A stretch of DNA of 64,000 nucleotides, taken from Pseudomonadota bacterium. GTDB lineage: Bacteria > Pseudomonadota > Alphaproteobacteria > Acetobacterales > Acetobacteraceae. A program made the translations under genes and the position numbers. Location of the stretch: contig JABBOH010000020.1 of assembly GCA_019351895.1 (NCBI GenBank), positions 1-64,000 of the forward strand, given 5' to 3'. This document shows positions 1 to 10,012 of the stretch, in pieces; position 1 is the first letter of the stretch, and each line of letters starts with the position of its first letter. The notes below the pieces were generated by a model, which was given only the letters and a program-made list of their open reading frames with translations, was not told the DNA's origin and ran no database searches.

Positions 1-681
1 ATCGAGGTCGGTGAGCGCGCGCATCTGACGCACGGGCGGCTGCAGCAGGATGCGGCGGAAGCCTTCCACCTCGGCACCATCTACGTCGATACGGCGGCGG
101 AGGGCGTCTATGACGGCTTTTCGCTGGCCCTCGGCGCGCGGCTGGGCCGGACCGAGATCCATGCCCGCCTTGGCGGGGCGGAGGCAGCGGTGCATCTGAA
201 CGCTGCGCAAATCATGGGCGGCACGCAGCTCAGCGACTTCACGACCGCCATTGCGCATGACGCGCCGAATTGCGCGTCCCGCCAGACCGTGAAGTCGGTG
301 TTGAGCGGCCATGCCCGCGCGGTGTTCCAAGGCCGTATCGAGGTCGCGCGCGTGGCGCAGAAGACCGACGGCTACCAGATGAACCAGGCGCTGCTGCTCT
401 CTCCGCACGCTGAGATCAACAGCAAGCCCGAACTCGAGATCTACGCCGACGACGTGAAGTGCAGCCATGGCGCGACGGTGGGTGCGCTCGACCCTGAGCA
501 GTTGTTTTATCTGCGCAGCCGCGGCATTGCCGCCGATGCGGCGCGCATGATGCTGGTGCGCGCCTTCCTGACGGACGCGTTCGAAGCGGTCACGCATGAA
601 GGCCTGCGCGCGGTGTTCGAACATGCGGTCGAAGGCTGGTGGGCCACCACCGGGCAGGCTGCGGAGGTTCCTTCGGCATGA
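1..681 (+). CDS. sufD: SufD, Fe-S cluster assembly scaffold subunit (5'-truncated)
   Basis: The reading frame is open from base 1, so the gene begins upstream of the window and only the C-terminal 226 residues are visible. The ORF track starts it at an internal ATG (190). The visible part is the beta-helical SufB/SufD core, with family-typical stretches such as TDGYQMNQALLLSPHAEI and CSHGATVGALDPEQLFYL; the His of CSHGAT corresponds to the conserved cluster/interface region. SufD works with SufB and the ATPase SufC in the cytosol to build Fe-S clusters on a scaffold. The stop codon overlaps the sufS start (ATGA), so translation is probably coupled. Confidence 0.95.
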   Translation: MEVGERAHLTHGRLQQDAAEAFHLGTIYVDTAAEGVYDGFSLALGARLGRTEIHARLGGAEAAVHLNAAQIMGGTQLSDFTTAIAHDAPNCASRQTVKSVLSGHARAVFQGRIEVARVAQKTDGYQMNQALLLSPHAEINSKPELEIYADDVKCSHGATVGALDPEQLFYLRSRGIAADAARMMLVRAFLTDAFEAVTHEGLRAVFEHAVEGWWATTGQAAEVPSA

Positions 682-1922
682 ACGTCATCATCCGTCCCGC
701 GCTTCGCGCTATCGCGACCGTGCGCGAGGATTTCCCCATTCTGTCGCAGTCAGTGCGCGGCAAACCGCTGGTCTTCCTCGACAGCGCCGCCTCCGCCATG
801 AAGCCGCGCATCGTGATCGACGCCATGGTGCAGGCGATGGAGACGCAATACGCGAACATCCACCGCGGCGCGCATTGGATGAGCGAACGCACCACGGAGG
901 CGTTCGAGGCGACGCGTGATTCCGTCGCCCGCCTGATGAATGCCTCCTCGCGCGAGGAAATCATCTTCACGCGCAACAGCACGGAGGCGATCAACCTTGT
1001 CGCCCACAGCTACGGGCGCGGCGTGATGAAGACCGGGCAGGCGGTGGTGATCTCGGAGATGGAGCACCACTCCAACATCATTCCCTGGCAGCTGCTGCGC
1101 GACGACTATGGCATTGAGCTTCGGGTCGTGCGCGTCACCGACAGTGGCGAGCTCGACATGGAGCACTTGGCTGCTCTGCTGGCGGATGGCCGTGCGGGTC
1201 TGGTTGCAATCACCCATATGTCCAATGTCCTCGGCACCTACACGCCGGCGGAGCGGATCGTCGCACTCGCGCATGAGCATGGGGCGAAAGTGCTGCTGGA
1301 CGGCTCGCAGGCTGTCGTCCACCGGCAAATCGACGTGAAAGCCTTGGATGCCGACTTCTATGTCTGGACGGGCCACAAGCTTTACGGCCCGACCGGCATC
1401 GGCGTGCTCTACGGAAAGCGCGAGTTGTTGGAGAAGATGCCGCCTTTCATGGGTGGTGGCGACATGATTTCGTCCGTGACCTTTGAGCGTTCCACCTGGG
1501 CGCGGGTGCCGCACAAGTTCGAGGCTGGCACGCCGGCGATTCTTGAGGGCATCGGTCTCAACGCGGCCATCGGCTATGTCGAGTCCGTGGGCTACGAGGC
1601 GATCGCGTCGCATGAGGCGGCTTTGACGGAGCATGCGCTGGCGAAGCTTTCCGCGGTCGAAGGGGTAACCATCCTGGGCCAGGCGCAGGACCGGGGCGGT
1701 GTTATTTCCTTCACGCTCGAAGGCGCCCACGCGCATGATGTGGCGACATTGCTCGATCGCTCGGGAATTGCCGTTCGGGCGGGGCATCATTGCGCCGAGC
1801 CGCTGATGCAGCGCTTCGGCGTCGACAGTACCGCTCGGGCGAGCTTCGGGCTCTATACGACGCTCGCGGAGATTGATTTCCTGGCCGAGACGCTCGGCCG
1901 CGTGCGGGCGTTTTTCGCCTGA
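678..1922 (+). CDS. sufS: SufS cysteine desulfurase (class V aminotransferase fold)
   Basis: A 414-residue PLP enzyme that removes sulfur from cysteine and passes it to the SUF scaffold as persulfide. The PLP lysine lies in TGHKLYGPTG (about residue 234) and the persulfide cysteine in RAGHHCAEP (about residue 372). Both are where SufS-type group II desulfurases carry them, and the length is normal. The ORF track start at 639 adds 13 residues that overlap sufD; the ATG at 678 overlaps the sufD stop and puts the protein at the usual N-terminus. The gene is third in a suf operon whose sufB and sufC are presumably upstream of the window. Confidence 0.96.
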   Translation: MNVIIRPALRAIATVREDFPILSQSVRGKPLVFLDSAASAMKPRIVIDAMVQAMETQYANIHRGAHWMSERTTEAFEATRDSVARLMNASSREEIIFTRNSTEAINLVAHSYGRGVMKTGQAVVISEMEHHSNIIPWQLLRDDYGIELRVVRVTDSGELDMEHLAALLADGRAGLVAITHMSNVLGTYTPAERIVALAHEHGAKVLLDGSQAVVHRQIDVKALDADFYVWTGHKLYGPTGIGVLYGKRELLEKMPPFMGGGDMISSVTFERSTWARVPHKFEAGTPAILEGIGLNAAIGYVESVGYEAIASHEAALTEHALAKLSAVEGVTILGQAQDRGGVISFTLEGAHAHDVATLLDRSGIAVRAGHHCAEPLMQRFGVDSTARASFGLYTTLAEIDFLAETLGRVRAFFA

Positions 1923-1942
1923 TGCGCCAGGAAGAGGATAGG

Positions 1943-2338
1943 ATGATGGATCAGACACCCAAGCTGGAGACCGCTGAGGACCCGGCCGTGCATCACGCCT
2001 GGACGCCCGAGGGCGAGGTGCCGCCCGCGACCAAGACGGTGGACGAGGATGAGGTCATCGGCGCCATCGCAACGGTGTACGATCCCGAGATCCCGGTGAA
2101 CATCTACGAACTCGGGCTGATCTATGCGGTCGACATCGCCGATGACGGCAAGATCAAGGTCGAGATGACGCTGACCGCTCCGGGGTGTCCATCGGCCCAG
2201 GAGTTGCCGGTCATGGTGCGTGAGGCGGTCATGGCGCTGCCGGGCGTCACGGCCTGCGAGGTGGAGACGGTCTGGGATCCGCCCTGGGATATGAGCCGCA
2301 TGAGCGACGAGGCCCGCCTCGCGATGAACATGTTCTGA
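1943..2338 (+). CDS. sufT: SufT, MIP18/DUF59-family Fe-S maturation factor
   Basis: A 131-residue protein with the MIP18 (DUF59) fold: DPEIPVNIYELGLIY followed by TLTAPGCPSAQELP, which holds the conserved cysteine. SufT proteins help load or transfer Fe-S clusters onto client proteins and are commonly the next-to-last gene of alphaproteobacterial suf operons. The track start at 1922 overlaps the sufS stop by one base, but AGGAAGAGGATAGG directly precedes the ATG at 1943, so I prefer that start; 1922 remains possible. The stop overlaps the upstream candidate start of sufA. Confidence 0.9.
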   Translation: MMDQTPKLETAEDPAVHHAWTPEGEVPPATKTVDEDEVIGAIATVYDPEIPVNIYELGLIYAVDIADDGKIKVEMTLTAPGCPSAQELPVMVREAVMALPGVTACEVETVWDPPWDMSRMSDEARLAMNMF

Positions 2339-2349
2339 TGGAGGCCGAG

Positions 2350-2754
2350 ATGAGTGTGACGACCGAGACGACGACGACGGCGTCCGTAGCCGCCAGTCCA
2401 TTGCCCAAGCCCGCCCGCCGCGCCCTGCCGCCGCTGATGCGCTTGACGGAGGCCGCCGCCGCGCGTCTTGAGAAGATGTATGCGGGCGCTCATGCGGGGA
2501 TGCTGCTGCGCATCAGCGTCAACACCAAAGGCTGTTCCGGGATGGCGTACGATATGAGCTGGGTGGATGCGCCGGGCCCGACGGACGAGGTGGTCACCGA
2601 CCGCGGCCAGACCGTATTGGTCGACCGCAAGGCGAGCCTGTTCCTGATCGGCACCGAGATGGACTACACGGTCGACAAGCTCACCTCGGGCTTCACCTTC
2701 ACCAATCCGAACGAGAAGGGTCGCTGCGGCTGCGGAGAGAGCTTCCACGTCTGA
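2350..2754 (+). CDS. sufA: SufA/HesB-type Fe-S carrier (A-type)
   Basis: An A-type Fe-S carrier of 134 residues with the three conserved cysteines: TKGCSGMAY in the middle and CGCGESF near the C-terminus. Such proteins receive clusters from the SufBCD scaffold and deliver them to apoproteins. The N-terminus is a Thr/Ala/Pro-rich extension of about 35 residues before the HesB core starts at LTEAAAARLEKM. GGAGG five bases before the ATG at 2350 supports this start over the overlapping ATG at 2338. It is the last gene of the operon, and dihydropyrimidinase converges on it 38 bases further on. Confidence 0.93.
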   Translation: MSVTTETTTTASVAASPLPKPARRALPPLMRLTEAAAARLEKMYAGAHAGMLLRISVNTKGCSGMAYDMSWVDAPGPTDEVVTDRGQTVLVDRKASLFLIGTEMDYTVDKLTSGFTFTNPNEKGRCGCGESFHV

Positions 2755-2792
2755 TGGGATAGCGTTCGCGCCAGGGCGGTGACCCCGGCACG

Positions 2793-4301
<1,509 letters not shown>

Positions 4302-4306
4302 TCATA

Positions 4307-4349
4307 GCTGATGCGCTCCGTTGACAGGCCGACGCGCTTTCATCAGCAT
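4307..4349 (+). promoter_or_regulatory. Candidate promoter and inverted repeat between hydA and preT
   Basis: The 143-base gap between the divergent pyrimidine genes holds TTGACA at 4321-4326, with a weak -10 candidate (CAGCAT, 17-base spacer) and a Shine-Dalgarno GAGGGG before preT. A perfect 7-base inverted repeat, GCTGATG (4307-4313) and CATCAGC (4341-4347), brackets the -35 and overlaps the presumed -10. That placement suits a repressor or activator site. No regulator gene lies next to it. Confidence 0.4.
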
Positions 4350-4375
4350 CCCGCTTTGGACGGCGAGGGGTCTGG

Positions 4376-5710
4376 ATGTCGGCAGGGCTAGGTGACGGTG
4401 AACGGAGCGTCAGGCTGACGGAGGCCGAGATCGCAGCGAAGCTCGGCGAAATGGCGCTGGCGCTGACCCCGGATGAGGCGCGGGTCGAGGCGGACCGTTG
4501 CTACTACTGCTACGACGCCCCCTGCGTGGAAGCCTGCCCCACGGGCATCGACATCCCCGGTTTCATCCGCAAGATCGGCACCGGCAATGTCCGTGGCGCC
4601 GCCGTCACCATCCTCGAGAGCAATATCTTCGGCGGCAGCTGCGCGCGCGTCTGCCCGACCGAGGTTCTTTGCGAAGAAGTCTGCGTGCGGGAAAAGCAGC
4701 AGGGCAGGCCGGTGACGATCGGCTCCTTGCAGCGCTTCGCGACCGACTTTCTCATGGAGCGCGGCGAGCATCCCTTCGCCCGAGCGCCGCTGACCGGCAA
4801 GCGCGTGGCCGTGGTCGGCGCGGGACCGTCGGGCCTCGCCTGCGCCCATCGCCTCGCCACGCTCGGCCATCAGGTGACGGTGTTCGAGGCGAGGCCGAAG
4901 CCCGGCGGCCTCAATGAATACGGCATCGCCGCCTACAAAGTGGTGGATGACTTCGCCCGCCGCGAGGTGGAGTTCATCCTGTCCATCGGCGGGATCGCCA
5001 TCGAATACGGATCGCCGCTTGGGCCGGACCTCACGCTCGACAGCCTGCGGGCGGACTACGACGCAGTATTCCTGGGGCTCGGCCTCTCGGACCCGAACGC
5101 CTTGGGCATTGCGGGCGAGGACCTTCCGCATGTGCGGGACGCGCTGGGCTTCATCGAAACGCTGCGTCAGCTACCGACGGAAGCGCAGGCGGCCGCCATC
5201 GGCCACGTGCTCGTCATCGGCGGCGGCAACACCGCGATCGACGCGGCGACACAGGTGCGGATGCTCGGCGCCGAGACGGTCACGATCCTCTACCGGCGCG
5301 GTCCGGAGCAGATGGGTGCCACCAAGGTCGAGCAGGACTGGGCGCAAACCCACGGGGTGACGATTCGCCACTGGCTCGCCCCCGTCGCGATCGAGCAGGG
5401 CGCCGTCGCCCTCGCCAGAACGCGGCTGGCCGATGGACGGTTGATCGTGACGGAGGAGGTTCTGCGGCTTCCAGCGGATCTCGTGCTGAAGGCGGTCGGG
5501 CAGAGTTTTGCCGACGGGCCGCTCTCGACGTCGCGCGAACTGCCAGCCTTCGCCCGGGGCCGGATCGCTATCGACGGCGACTATCGGACTTCGCTCCCGG
5601 GCGTTTTTGCGGGCGGCGACTGCGTGGGCCGGGGCCCGGACCTCACGGTGCAGGCTGTCGCCGATGGCCGGGATGCCGCGCACGCCATCGACCGCTTTCT
5701 CTCAGACTGA
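4376..5710 (+). CDS. preT: NAD(P)-dependent dihydropyrimidine dehydrogenase, FAD/Fe-S subunit PreT
   Basis: A 444-residue flavoprotein subunit of the bacterial dihydropyrimidine dehydrogenase that reduces uracil or thymine using a nicotinamide cofactor. The N-terminal Fer4_20 domain has cysteine clusters CYYCYDAPCVEACPTG and CARVCPTEVLCEEVC. The FAD Rossmann motif VAVVGAGPSGLACAH lies near residue 142, and the nicotinamide-binding GGGNTAIDAATQ near 280. The C-terminus GVFAGGDCVGRGPDLTVQAVADGRDAA is typical of this glutamate-synthase-like family. The preA start lies 16 bases after the stop. Glutamate synthase small subunit is the main alternative, but the neighbours argue against it. Confidence 0.94.
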   Translation: MSAGLGDGERSVRLTEAEIAAKLGEMALALTPDEARVEADRCYYCYDAPCVEACPTGIDIPGFIRKIGTGNVRGAAVTILESNIFGGSCARVCPTEVLCEEVCVREKQQGRPVTIGSLQRFATDFLMERGEHPFARAPLTGKRVAVVGAGPSGLACAHRLATLGHQVTVFEARPKPGGLNEYGIAAYKVVDDFARREVEFILSIGGIAIEYGSPLGPDLTLDSLRADYDAVFLGLGLSDPNALGIAGEDLPHVRDALGFIETLRQLPTEAQAAAIGHVLVIGGGNTAIDAATQVRMLGAETVTILYRRGPEQMGATKVEQDWAQTHGVTIRHWLAPVAIEQGAVALARTRLADGRLIVTEEVLRLPADLVLKAVGQSFADGPLSTSRELPAFARGRIAIDGDYRTSLPGVFAGGDCVGRGPDLTVQAVADGRDAAHAIDRFLSD

Positions 5711-5726
5711 ACCACGGAGACCTGCC

Positions 5727-7025
5727 ATGGCCGACCTCTCCGTCAACTTCGCGGGCATCCGATCGCCCAATCCGTTCTGGCTCGCCTCGGCGCCGCCGAC
5801 CGACAAGGAATACAACGTCGTCCGCGCGCTGCGTGCCGGCTGGGGCGGCGTGGTGTGGAAGACGCTCGGCGAGGACCCGCCCATCGTCAACGTCTCCAGC
5901 CGCTATGGCGCCATCAGCTACGGCGGCAGCCGCGTCATGGGCTTCAACAATATCGAACTCATCACCGACCGCCCGCTCGCCGTGAACCTCGCCGAGATCA
6001 AGTCGGTCAAGCGCGCCTTCCCCGACCGCGCGATCGTCGTCAGCCTTATGGTCCCGTGCGAGGAGGCTGCCTGGAAGGCCATCCTGCCGCTGGTGGAGGA
6101 GACCGGCGCCGATGGGATCGAACTGAATTTCGGCTGCCCGCATGGCATGAGCGAGCGCGGCATGGGCTCGGCGGTGGGGCAGGTGCCGGACTATGTCGAG
6201 ATGGTCACCCGCTGGTGCAAGCAGCACACGCGGATGCCGGTCATCGTCAAGCTGACGCCGAACGTCACGGACATCCTGCAGCCCGCGCGCGCGGCCCATC
6301 GCGGCGGGGCGGACGCCGTCTCGCTCATCAACACCATCATGTCGATCGTCTCCGTCGATCTCGACCTGATGGCGCCGACGCCCGTGGTCGGCAGCATGGG
6401 CACGCATGGCGGCTATTGCGGGCCTGCGGTGAAGCCGATCGCGCTCCGCATGGTGGGCGAGATCGCGCGACAGGGAGACATGGCCGGCTTGCCGATCTCC
6501 GGCATCGGCGGCATCTCCACCTGGCGCGACGCGGCCGAGTTCATCGCCATGGGGTCGGGCACCGTGCAGATCTGCACCGCCGCGATGCATCACGGTTTCC
6601 GCATCATCGACGATCTGACGGAAGGGCTGTCGAACTGGATGGACGGCAAGGGCTACGCCCGGCTGCGGGACTTCCAGGGGAAGGCCGTGCCGAACTTCGT
6701 CCACTGGGAAGACCTCGACATCAACTTCAAGACGCTGGCGCAGATCGATCAGGACCTCTGCATCCAGTGCGGGCTCTGCCACATCGCCTGCGAGGACACG
6801 GCGCATCAGGCGATCGCGGCGCTCCGCGTAGACGGCGGCCGCCGCTACGAGGTGATCGACGAGGAATGCGTCGGCTGCAACCTCTGCTCCCACGTCTGCC
6901 CGGTGGACAACTGCATCACCATGCATCCGGCGGAGACGGGCCTTCCCTTCGCGACCTGGAAGGAGCATCCGAACAACCCGTTGAGGATCGCCACCGATCC
7001 GCTGAGCACGAAAGCCCTGGCATGA
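5727..7025 (+). CDS. preA: NAD(P)-dependent dihydropyrimidine dehydrogenase, catalytic subunit PreA
   Basis: A 432-residue FMN TIM-barrel subunit that reduces the pyrimidine ring. The first about 330 residues are a dihydroorotate-dehydrogenase-like barrel (ELNFGCPHGMSERGMGSA, PVIVKLTPNVTDI). The C-terminus carries two 4Fe-4S motifs, CIQCGLCHIACEDTAHQ and CVGCNLCSHVCPVDNC, which link to PreT. ACGGAGACC precedes the ATG at 5727; the track ORF start at 5508 lies inside preT and is a frame extension. The stop overlaps the next gene (ATGA). PreT, PreA, the hydantoinase and the following amidase together make a complete uracil-to-beta-alanine route. Confidence 0.95.
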   Translation: MADLSVNFAGIRSPNPFWLASAPPTDKEYNVVRALRAGWGGVVWKTLGEDPPIVNVSSRYGAISYGGSRVMGFNNIELITDRPLAVNLAEIKSVKRAFPDRAIVVSLMVPCEEAAWKAILPLVEETGADGIELNFGCPHGMSERGMGSAVGQVPDYVEMVTRWCKQHTRMPVIVKLTPNVTDILQPARAAHRGGADAVSLINTIMSIVSVDLDLMAPTPVVGSMGTHGGYCGPAVKPIALRMVGEIARQGDMAGLPISGIGGISTWRDAAEFIAMGSGTVQICTAAMHHGFRIIDDLTEGLSNWMDGKGYARLRDFQGKAVPNFVHWEDLDINFKTLAQIDQDLCIQCGLCHIACEDTAHQAIAALRVDGGRRYEVIDEECVGCNLCSHVCPVDNCITMHPAETGLPFATWKEHPNNPLRIATDPLSTKALA

Positions 7026-8296
7026 GCGTCTCGACTAACCCCGCGCCCAATCTTCGTATCGATCCCGCCCGGCTGTGGGACACGATCATTGACACCGCGA
7101 AGATTGGGAGCACGCCCAAGGGCGGCATCAAGCGGCTGACGCTGACCGATCTGGACGCCGAGGTACGCCGCTGGTTCATCGCTGGCTGCGAGCAGGCCGG
7201 TTGCACCGTCACCATCGACGATATGGGCAATATCTTTGCCCGCCGGCCTGGCAAGGATAACAGCCTGCCGCCCATCGCCATCGGCAGCCATCTCGACACC
7301 CAGCCCACGGGCGGGAAGTACGACGGCATCATAGGGGTGCTTTCGGGGCTCGAACTGCTCCGCACGCTCCGCGATGCCGGATACGAAACGACGCATCCGA
7401 TCGAGGTCATCGACTGGACCAACGAGGAGGGCTCGCGGTTTGCGCCGGCCATGCTTTCCTCCGGGGTCTTTGGCGGCCAGTTCACCCGGGAATGGGCCTA
7501 TGCGCGGGAGGATCGCGACGGCATCCGCTTTGGTGACGCGCTCACGGGCATCGGCTTCGTGGGCGAGGAGCCCTGCGGCCAGCATCCGCTTGCCGCGCAT
7601 TTCGAGCTGCATATCGAGCAGGGGCCGATCCTTGAGGCCGAGGACAAGGTGATCGGCGTCGTCACCGGCGTGCAGGGCATGCGCTGGTACGAGGTGACGG
7701 TCAGCGGCAACGACAGCCATGCGGGATCGACGCCCATGCATCTGCGCCACGACGCGCTGCTGGCCGCGGCGCGGATGATCGAGGCGGTCAATCGCATCGC
7801 GATGGGCCATGCGCCGAACGCCGTCGGCACGGTCGGCTTGATCGAGGCTCGGCCAAACAGCCGCAACGTGATCCCGGGCGAGGTCTTCCTCACCATCGAC
7901 TTCCGCCACCCGGAGGATGCGGTGCTGGAGGCGATGGAGCAGGAACTCCATGCGGCGCTCGGGTCGGTCGCGGACGCAAGCGCGGTGACGCACGTGCTCA
8001 CCCGCATCTGGAACTCGCCCGCGGTGCGGTTCGACGCCGATTGCATCGCGGCCGTCCGCGCCGCCGCCGAGCAGGGCGGCCATCCGCATCGCGACATCAT
8101 TTCGGGTGCGGGGCACGACTCCGCCTACATCGCGGCCGTGGCCCCGACCTCGATGATCTTCGTGCCCTGCGCAGGCGGTGTCAGCCACAACGAACTCGAA
8201 AGCGCCGAGCCCGAGCACGTCGCGGCGGGCGCTAATGTGCTGCTGCATGCGGTGCTCGCCATGGACGCGACGCTCGCCGAGCGTCGCGGCCCGTGA
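7022..8296 (+). CDS. Zn-dependent amidase, N-carbamoyl-beta-alanine amidohydrolase (beta-ureidopropionase type)
   Basis: A 424-residue M20-family hydrolase of the HyuC/AmaB type, which splits N-carbamoyl amino acids to amino acid, CO2 and ammonia. Metal and catalytic residues are seen in GSHLDTQPTGGKYDG, DWTNEEGSRF, HIEQGPILE and GAGHDSAYIA. The dimerisation domain insert is present (NDSHAGSTPMHLRHDA). In this operon the natural substrate is most likely N-carbamoyl-beta-alanine or its methyl analogue, the product of the neighbouring hydantoinase; allantoate or L-carbamoyl amino acids are alternatives within the same family. The true start is the ATG overlapping the preA stop; the 813-residue track ORF is a frame extension. 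Confidence 0.92.
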   Translation: MSVSTNPAPNLRIDPARLWDTIIDTAKIGSTPKGGIKRLTLTDLDAEVRRWFIAGCEQAGCTVTIDDMGNIFARRPGKDNSLPPIAIGSHLDTQPTGGKYDGIIGVLSGLELLRTLRDAGYETTHPIEVIDWTNEEGSRFAPAMLSSGVFGGQFTREWAYAREDRDGIRFGDALTGIGFVGEEPCGQHPLAAHFELHIEQGPILEAEDKVIGVVTGVQGMRWYEVTVSGNDSHAGSTPMHLRHDALLAAARMIEAVNRIAMGHAPNAVGTVGLIEARPNSRNVIPGEVFLTIDFRHPEDAVLEAMEQELHAALGSVADASAVTHVLTRIWNSPAVRFDADCIAAVRAAAEQGGHPHRDIISGAGHDSAYIAAVAPTSMIFVPCAGGVSHNELESAEPEHVAAGANVLLHAVLAMDATLAERRGP

Positions 8297-9132
8297 GCAC
8301 GACCGCAACCAGGACAGTGGCGGCGCCGGAATTCGTGCCTCCGGCAGCCGCCGCTCCCGGTATTGCTGTCAATGCGGAGAAGCTGTCGATCCGTTTCGGG
8401 GAAGGCGAGGGTGCGACCGTCGCACTCGCCGATATCGACCTCACCGTTGGCCGGGGCGATTTCGTTTCGTTGATCGGGCCGTCCGGCTGCGGCAAGACGA
8501 CGCTGCTGCGGGCAATCGCCGATCTGGTGCAGCCGACATCCGGCACCCTGCGCGTCAACGGCATGACGCCGGACCAGGCGCGGCTGGCCCGCGCCTATGG
8601 CTACGTCTTTCAGGCGCCGGCCCTGCTGCCGTGGCGGACGGTTGCCCGCAACATTATGCTGCCGCTCGAGATCATGGGGATGGCACGCGCCCGGCGGCGG
8701 GCGGAGGCCGCGCAGTATCTGGACCTCGTCGGACTCCGCGATTTCGCGCGCAAATTCCCTTGGCAACTGTCCGGCGGCATGCAGCAGCGGGTCTCCATCG
8801 CGCGCGCGCTGAGTTTCAAGCCGAGCCTGCTGCTGATGGACGAGCCCTTCGGCGCGCTGGACGAGATTACCCGCGACGGCCTCAACCTGCATCTGCACGA
8901 CCTTTGGGCGCGGACGGGGCTGACGGGCGTTTTCGTAACGCATTCGATACCCGAGGCGGTGTTCCTCTCGACCCATATCATGGTGATGTCGGCGCGTCCC
9001 GGCCGCGTGGTCGAGGTGATCGAGAGCACGCTTCCCCGCCGCCGCAGGCTCGAGGATCGGGAGACGCCGGAGTTCCTGGCGCTCTCGCGACGGGTGCGCG
9101 ACGCGCTCCACCTCGGCTACGGGCATGTCTGA
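8293..9132 (+). CDS. ABC importer ATPase (nitrate/sulfonate/taurine-type)
   Basis: A 279-residue ATPase with Walker A GPSGCGKTTL, Q-loop YVFQAPALLPW, signature LSGGMQQR, Walker B LLLMDEPFGALDE and switch His in VTHSIPEAVF. The spacing and sequence match the SsuB/TauB/NrtD class that works with NMT1/THI5-like binding proteins. Translation starts at a GTG overlapping the amidase stop (GTGA), and its stop lies past the start of the next permease, so the transporter is co-expressed with pyrimidine catabolism. A pyrimidine, dihydropyrimidine or hydantoin substrate is inferred from the context only. Confidence 0.92.
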   Translation: MSTTATRTVAAPEFVPPAAAAPGIAVNAEKLSIRFGEGEGATVALADIDLTVGRGDFVSLIGPSGCGKTTLLRAIADLVQPTSGTLRVNGMTPDQARLARAYGYVFQAPALLPWRTVARNIMLPLEIMGMARARRRAEAAQYLDLVGLRDFARKFPWQLSGGMQQRVSIARALSFKPSLLLMDEPFGALDEITRDGLNLHLHDLWARTGLTGVFVTHSIPEAVFLSTHIMVMSARPGRVVEVIESTLPRRRRLEDRETPEFLALSRRVRDALHLGYGHV

Positions 9133-10012
9133 AAGCGCCGTCCGGAAAGCGACGGGCCGCATCCTGCCTATCCCGACGGTCGTGCTCGTGATCCTGATCG
9201 CCTGGTACGCCGGGGCCGTCTGGCTCAACGCGCCGCAGGCGGAGGCGCTGATGGACCCTGACCAGCCGCACGGCTTCTGGACCCTGGCGCAGGCCTGCTG
9301 GTCGATGGACCGGCCCGTGCTGCCGGCGCCCGACCAGATCGTATCCGCGCTGATCGACAGCGTCTTCGGCTACCCGTTGTCCTCGCCCCGGAACCTGCTG
9401 CTGCAGGCGGGCTACACGGCGGAGGCGGCGGGCGTCGGCCTTCTCGTCGGCCTTGCCTTCGGCGTCGCGCTCGCCATCGGCATCATCCATGTCCGCACCC
9501 TCGACCGCTCGGTCATGCCCTGGGTGATCGCGAGCCAGACCATCCCGATCCTGGCGATCGCGCCGATGCTGGTGGTGGCACTTGGCGTCATGGGCATCAC
9601 TGGCCTGACGCCCAAGGCGGCCATCGTCGCCTATCTCACCTTCTTCCCCGTGACCGTCGGCATGGTGAAGGGCTTCCGCACGCCCGACCCGCTGCAACTC
9701 GACCTCATGCGCACCTATAGCGCGGGGCGCGGGACCGTCTTCGCCAAGCTGCGCTGGCCGGCCTCGATGGCCTTCCTGTTTCCGAGCCTCAAGGTGGCCG
9801 TCGCCTTGGCGGTGACGGGCGCGATCGTGGCCGAGATGCCGACCGGGGCGCAGGTGGGGCTCGGCGCGCGGCTGCTCGCCGGCAGCTACTACGGGCAGAC
9901 CATGATGATGTGGAGCGCGCTGATTATGGCCAGCCTGCTCGCCGTGTTCGGCCTGCTTTTGGTTTTTGTATCGGAACGACTGCTCATCCTGCGCCGCGGA
10001 GGGCGGCTGTGA
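9125..10012 (+). CDS. ABC importer permease (BPD_transp_1) 1
   Basis: A 295-residue inner-membrane permease with an N-terminal membrane segment (ILPIPTVVLVILIAWYAGAVWL), a periplasmic loop of about 70 residues and then five to six segments. The cytoplasmic coupling loop reads DLMRTYSAGRGTVFAKLRWPASM and has the EAA-like pattern of the SsuC/TauC class. It starts within the ATPase gene (8-base overlap) and its stop overlaps the second permease. With the next gene it would form a heterodimeric channel, a less usual arrangement than the single-permease homodimer of SsuABC systems. Confidence 0.9.
   Translation: MSESAVRKATGRILPIPTVVLVILIAWYAGAVWLNAPQAEALMDPDQPHGFWTLAQACWSMDRPVLPAPDQIVSALIDSVFGYPLSSPRNLLLQAGYTAEAAGVGLLVGLAFGVALAIGIIHVRTLDRSVMPWVIASQTIPILAIAPMLVVALGVMGITGLTPKAAIVAYLTFFPVTVGMVKGFRTPDPLQLDLMRTYSAGRGTVFAKLRWPASMAFLFPSLKVAVALAVTGAIVAEMPTGAQVGLGARLLAGSYYGQTMMMWSALIMASLLAVFGLLLVFVSERLLILRRGGRL

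Noticed and set aside
5855-8296. 813-residue ORF taken as one gene
   Set aside because: The N-terminal 389 residues are an out-of-frame reading of preA. The real amidase starts at 7022, overlapping the preA stop.
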